Assembly (NCBI GenBank): GCA_030527205.1
Contig: JAUNBG010000033.1
Span: 1 to 36,201 of the forward strand
From: Planctomycetia bacterium
GTDB lineage: Bacteria; Planctomycetota; Planctomycetia; Pirellulales; Thermoguttaceae
Direction: 5' to 3'
Length of the DNA stretch: 36,201 nucleotides
This document shows, piece after piece, positions 34,951-36,201 of the stretch (the first letter of the stretch is position 1; each line of letters opens with the position of its first letter). The position numbers and the translations under genes were made by a program. The notes beneath the pieces were generated by a model. It was not told the origin of the DNA. It made no database searches and was given only the letters and a program-made list of their open reading frames with translations.

Positions 34951-36201
34951 CTAAATCCAGTCTTCGTTTTCCTCGTCTTCGAAGATTGCGTCAAACAGGG
35001 ATGCCATATTGCTCTGATTAATCGAGTCGTAAATGATTCTTGAGCCGGACTTTATATAAATATCGGGATAAGCGACCCCTGCTGTGTTATTGTAAAACGA
35101 ATTATCTGCAACGTGAAGTGTTTTTTCTGACGCAATAGCGCCGCCGTAATATCGGGCGTTGTTCTGAGTGAAAACATTGTCGTAGACATAAGCGGTTCCC
35201 ATATTGTAAATCGCTCCGCCATTTTGAGTTGCGTTATTCAATTTAAACGAAACATTTTGAATCGTAACCTGACCTTTATAAACGTAAACCGCTCCGCCTC
35301 GAATCGCTGTGTTGCTGTTCATTGATCCGCCTGAAATAACGACATTATTGTTCGACGTTGTGTAAATAGCGCCGCCGTATCGGGTTGCGGTATTCGAGGA
35401 AATGTCTGAGTTCATAACAGTCAACGTTCCGGTGTTGGCAACCGCTCCGCCATAAATCGCGGAACTTCCGCTAATCAGGGAATTGGAAACAGTCAAGACA
35501 GAACAATTATGAATGGCTCCTCCGTAATTCGGGGCGGTGTTTCCCGTTAAGGTTGAGTCAGAAATGTACATCGTTCCCTTGGCATTAAAGAAGGCGCCTG
35601 CCCGATTGCTTGCCTTATTGGCGGTGATTTCACAAGTTCCAGCAAAAACGTAATCTCCGTTGTTATAAAGAAATGCGCCATTGTTTTTCGCTGTATTGGA
35701 ACTTCCGGTCGAGTCATAAATGTAAGCAACGGCTCCGGTTCGATTGAAAATGACCCCGCCCATATTGGCGTTATTTTTGCTGAACGTGCAATCGTTTATT
35801 TCGATTTCTCCGCTATTGGATATTGCTCCGCCGTAATAAGCGTAACTGTTGAGAAATCGACTGTTATTGACAACAAGATAACCGCTGTTGGTCAAAACGC
35901 CGCCATACCAGGTTGTTTTGCCGTTGTTTAGAGTTAAATTGTTAATTGTGACCGGCGAATTTTCTGTTCCTGCGGTGACAAGGAAAATGTTCGATTTCTT
36001 GTTCGCATTGATGGTTATGGAACTGCTTCCCAACGAACTTGCGTCAATGGTCAAAGCTTTATTGATCGTGATCGCTTTTCCGGAAAGCGTGATCGTTTTG
36101 CCCGCCAATGAGGAAGCAAACGTAATCGTTTCGCCCGCTTTCGCATTGGCAATCGCTTCCCGAAGTGTCGTTTTTCCGTCACTTGCGTTAATCGTGTCTG
36201 C
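34951..36201 (-). CDS. Right-handed beta-helix surface protein (5' end outside the window)
   Basis: The frame is open to the window edge at 36201, so the N-terminus is missing; 416 residues are visible. It begins ADTINASDGKTTLREAIANA, the CSLREA-type start of many secreted parallel beta-helix proteins. Then about eleven coils follow at intervals of roughly 25-35 residues with a GGA(I/V)-type turn: YYGGAISNSG, NMGGVIFNRTG, NYGGAIHN, IYGGAVANTG, RYGGAIYTT, IRGGAVYV, QNGGAIYNMG and YYGGAIAS. This resembles Pmp-like and choice-of-anchor proteins of planctomycetes and points to a surface adhesin or a polysaccharide-binding or lyase-like scaffold. The C-terminus ends in an acidic stretch (FEDEENEDWI) with no PEP-CTERM-like anchor that I can see. 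The catalytic role is unknown. Confidence 0.8.
   Translation of the reverse strand, partial: ADTINASDGKTTLREAIANAKAGETITFASSLAGKTITLSGKAITINKALTIDASSLGSSSITINANKKSNIFLVTAGTENSPVTINNLTLNNGKTTWYGGVLTNSGYLVVNNSRFLNSYAYYGGAISNSGEIEINDCTFSKNNANMGGVIFNRTGAVAYIYDSTGSSNTAKNNGAFLYNNGDYVFAGTCEITANKASNRAGAFFNAKGTMYISDSTLTGNTAPNYGGAIHNCSVLTVSNSLISGSSAIYGGAVANTGTLTVMNSDISSNTATRYGGAIYTTSNNNVVISGGSMNSNTAIRGGAVYVYKGQVTIQNVSFKLNNATQNGGAIYNMGTAYVYDNVFTQNNARYYGGAIASEKTLHVADNSFYNNTAGVAYPDIYIKSGSRIIYDSINQSNMASLFDAIFEDEENEDWI

Overview
The window looks like a low-GC member of the Planctomycetota, probably an anaerobic, host- or gut-associated relative of the Pirellulales. The lineage call rests on a DUF1559 pseudopilin-like protein (prepilin leader plus C-terminal H-X9-DG motif) followed by a small transthyretin-like lipoprotein, a giant secreted protein combining a hydrazine-synthase-alpha-like propeller, two CxxCH haem sites and an FGE/SUMF1-type domain, a DUF6807 (PmoA-like) protein and a DUF4838 protein. 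The lineage is inferred from these families, not from rRNA. TGA is used as a normal stop codon and many genes have a Shine-Dalgarno sequence.

Region 1-3.2 kb is an accessory island on the minus strand. It holds an orphan RHS C-terminal tip (771-1649) whose end carries the colicin M catalytic signature D-x-Y-D-F...T-H-R, followed 53 nt downstream by a small multi-pass membrane protein (256-717) that is the natural immunity candidate. Upstream are a relic of RHS core coding sequence broken by in-frame TGA codons and a secreted LRR-like gene broken by a frameshift at an A5 run. Remnants of IS5-type transposases lie on both sides (about 30-128 and 2792-3040). This toxin/immunity pair is the most interesting system in the window.

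Region 3.2-20 kb is mostly minus strand: a secreted GH51 alpha-L-arabinofuranosidase with a good promoter, an rpiB-thiS pair, a phosphohexomutase (GlmM-like), the 1530-residue HzsA-like/dihaem/FGE-like fusion, the DUF1559 plus lipoprotein pair, a secreted DUF6807 protein and a BASS-family transporter, with one plus-strand hypothetical gene at 18423. Between these genes lie copies of an approximately 111-bp MITE-like repeat with terminal inverted repeats AGGAAGTTCTAAAAA and a central palindrome. One copy supplies the stop codon and last residues of the DUF6807 gene.

Region 20-34.8 kb is all plus strand and mostly housekeeping or metabolic: glyA, a phenylacetate-CoA ligase-like gene, thiG, an ADP-ribosylglycohydrolase, a small acidic protein that appears to start with ATT, a soluble histidine kinase without a visible partner, a secreted DUF4838 protein, an M16 zinc protease, a CinA-like protein whose C-terminal deamidase motif is eroded, and a NagB/PIG-L fusion whose NagB half lacks the usual catalytic residues while the deacetylase motif is intact. 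The window ends inside a minus-strand right-handed beta-helix surface protein (34951 to beyond 36201). The secreted carbohydrate-active proteins, amino-sugar genes and beta-helix adhesin-like protein suggest a polysaccharide-degrading lifestyle. This is inference from gene content.
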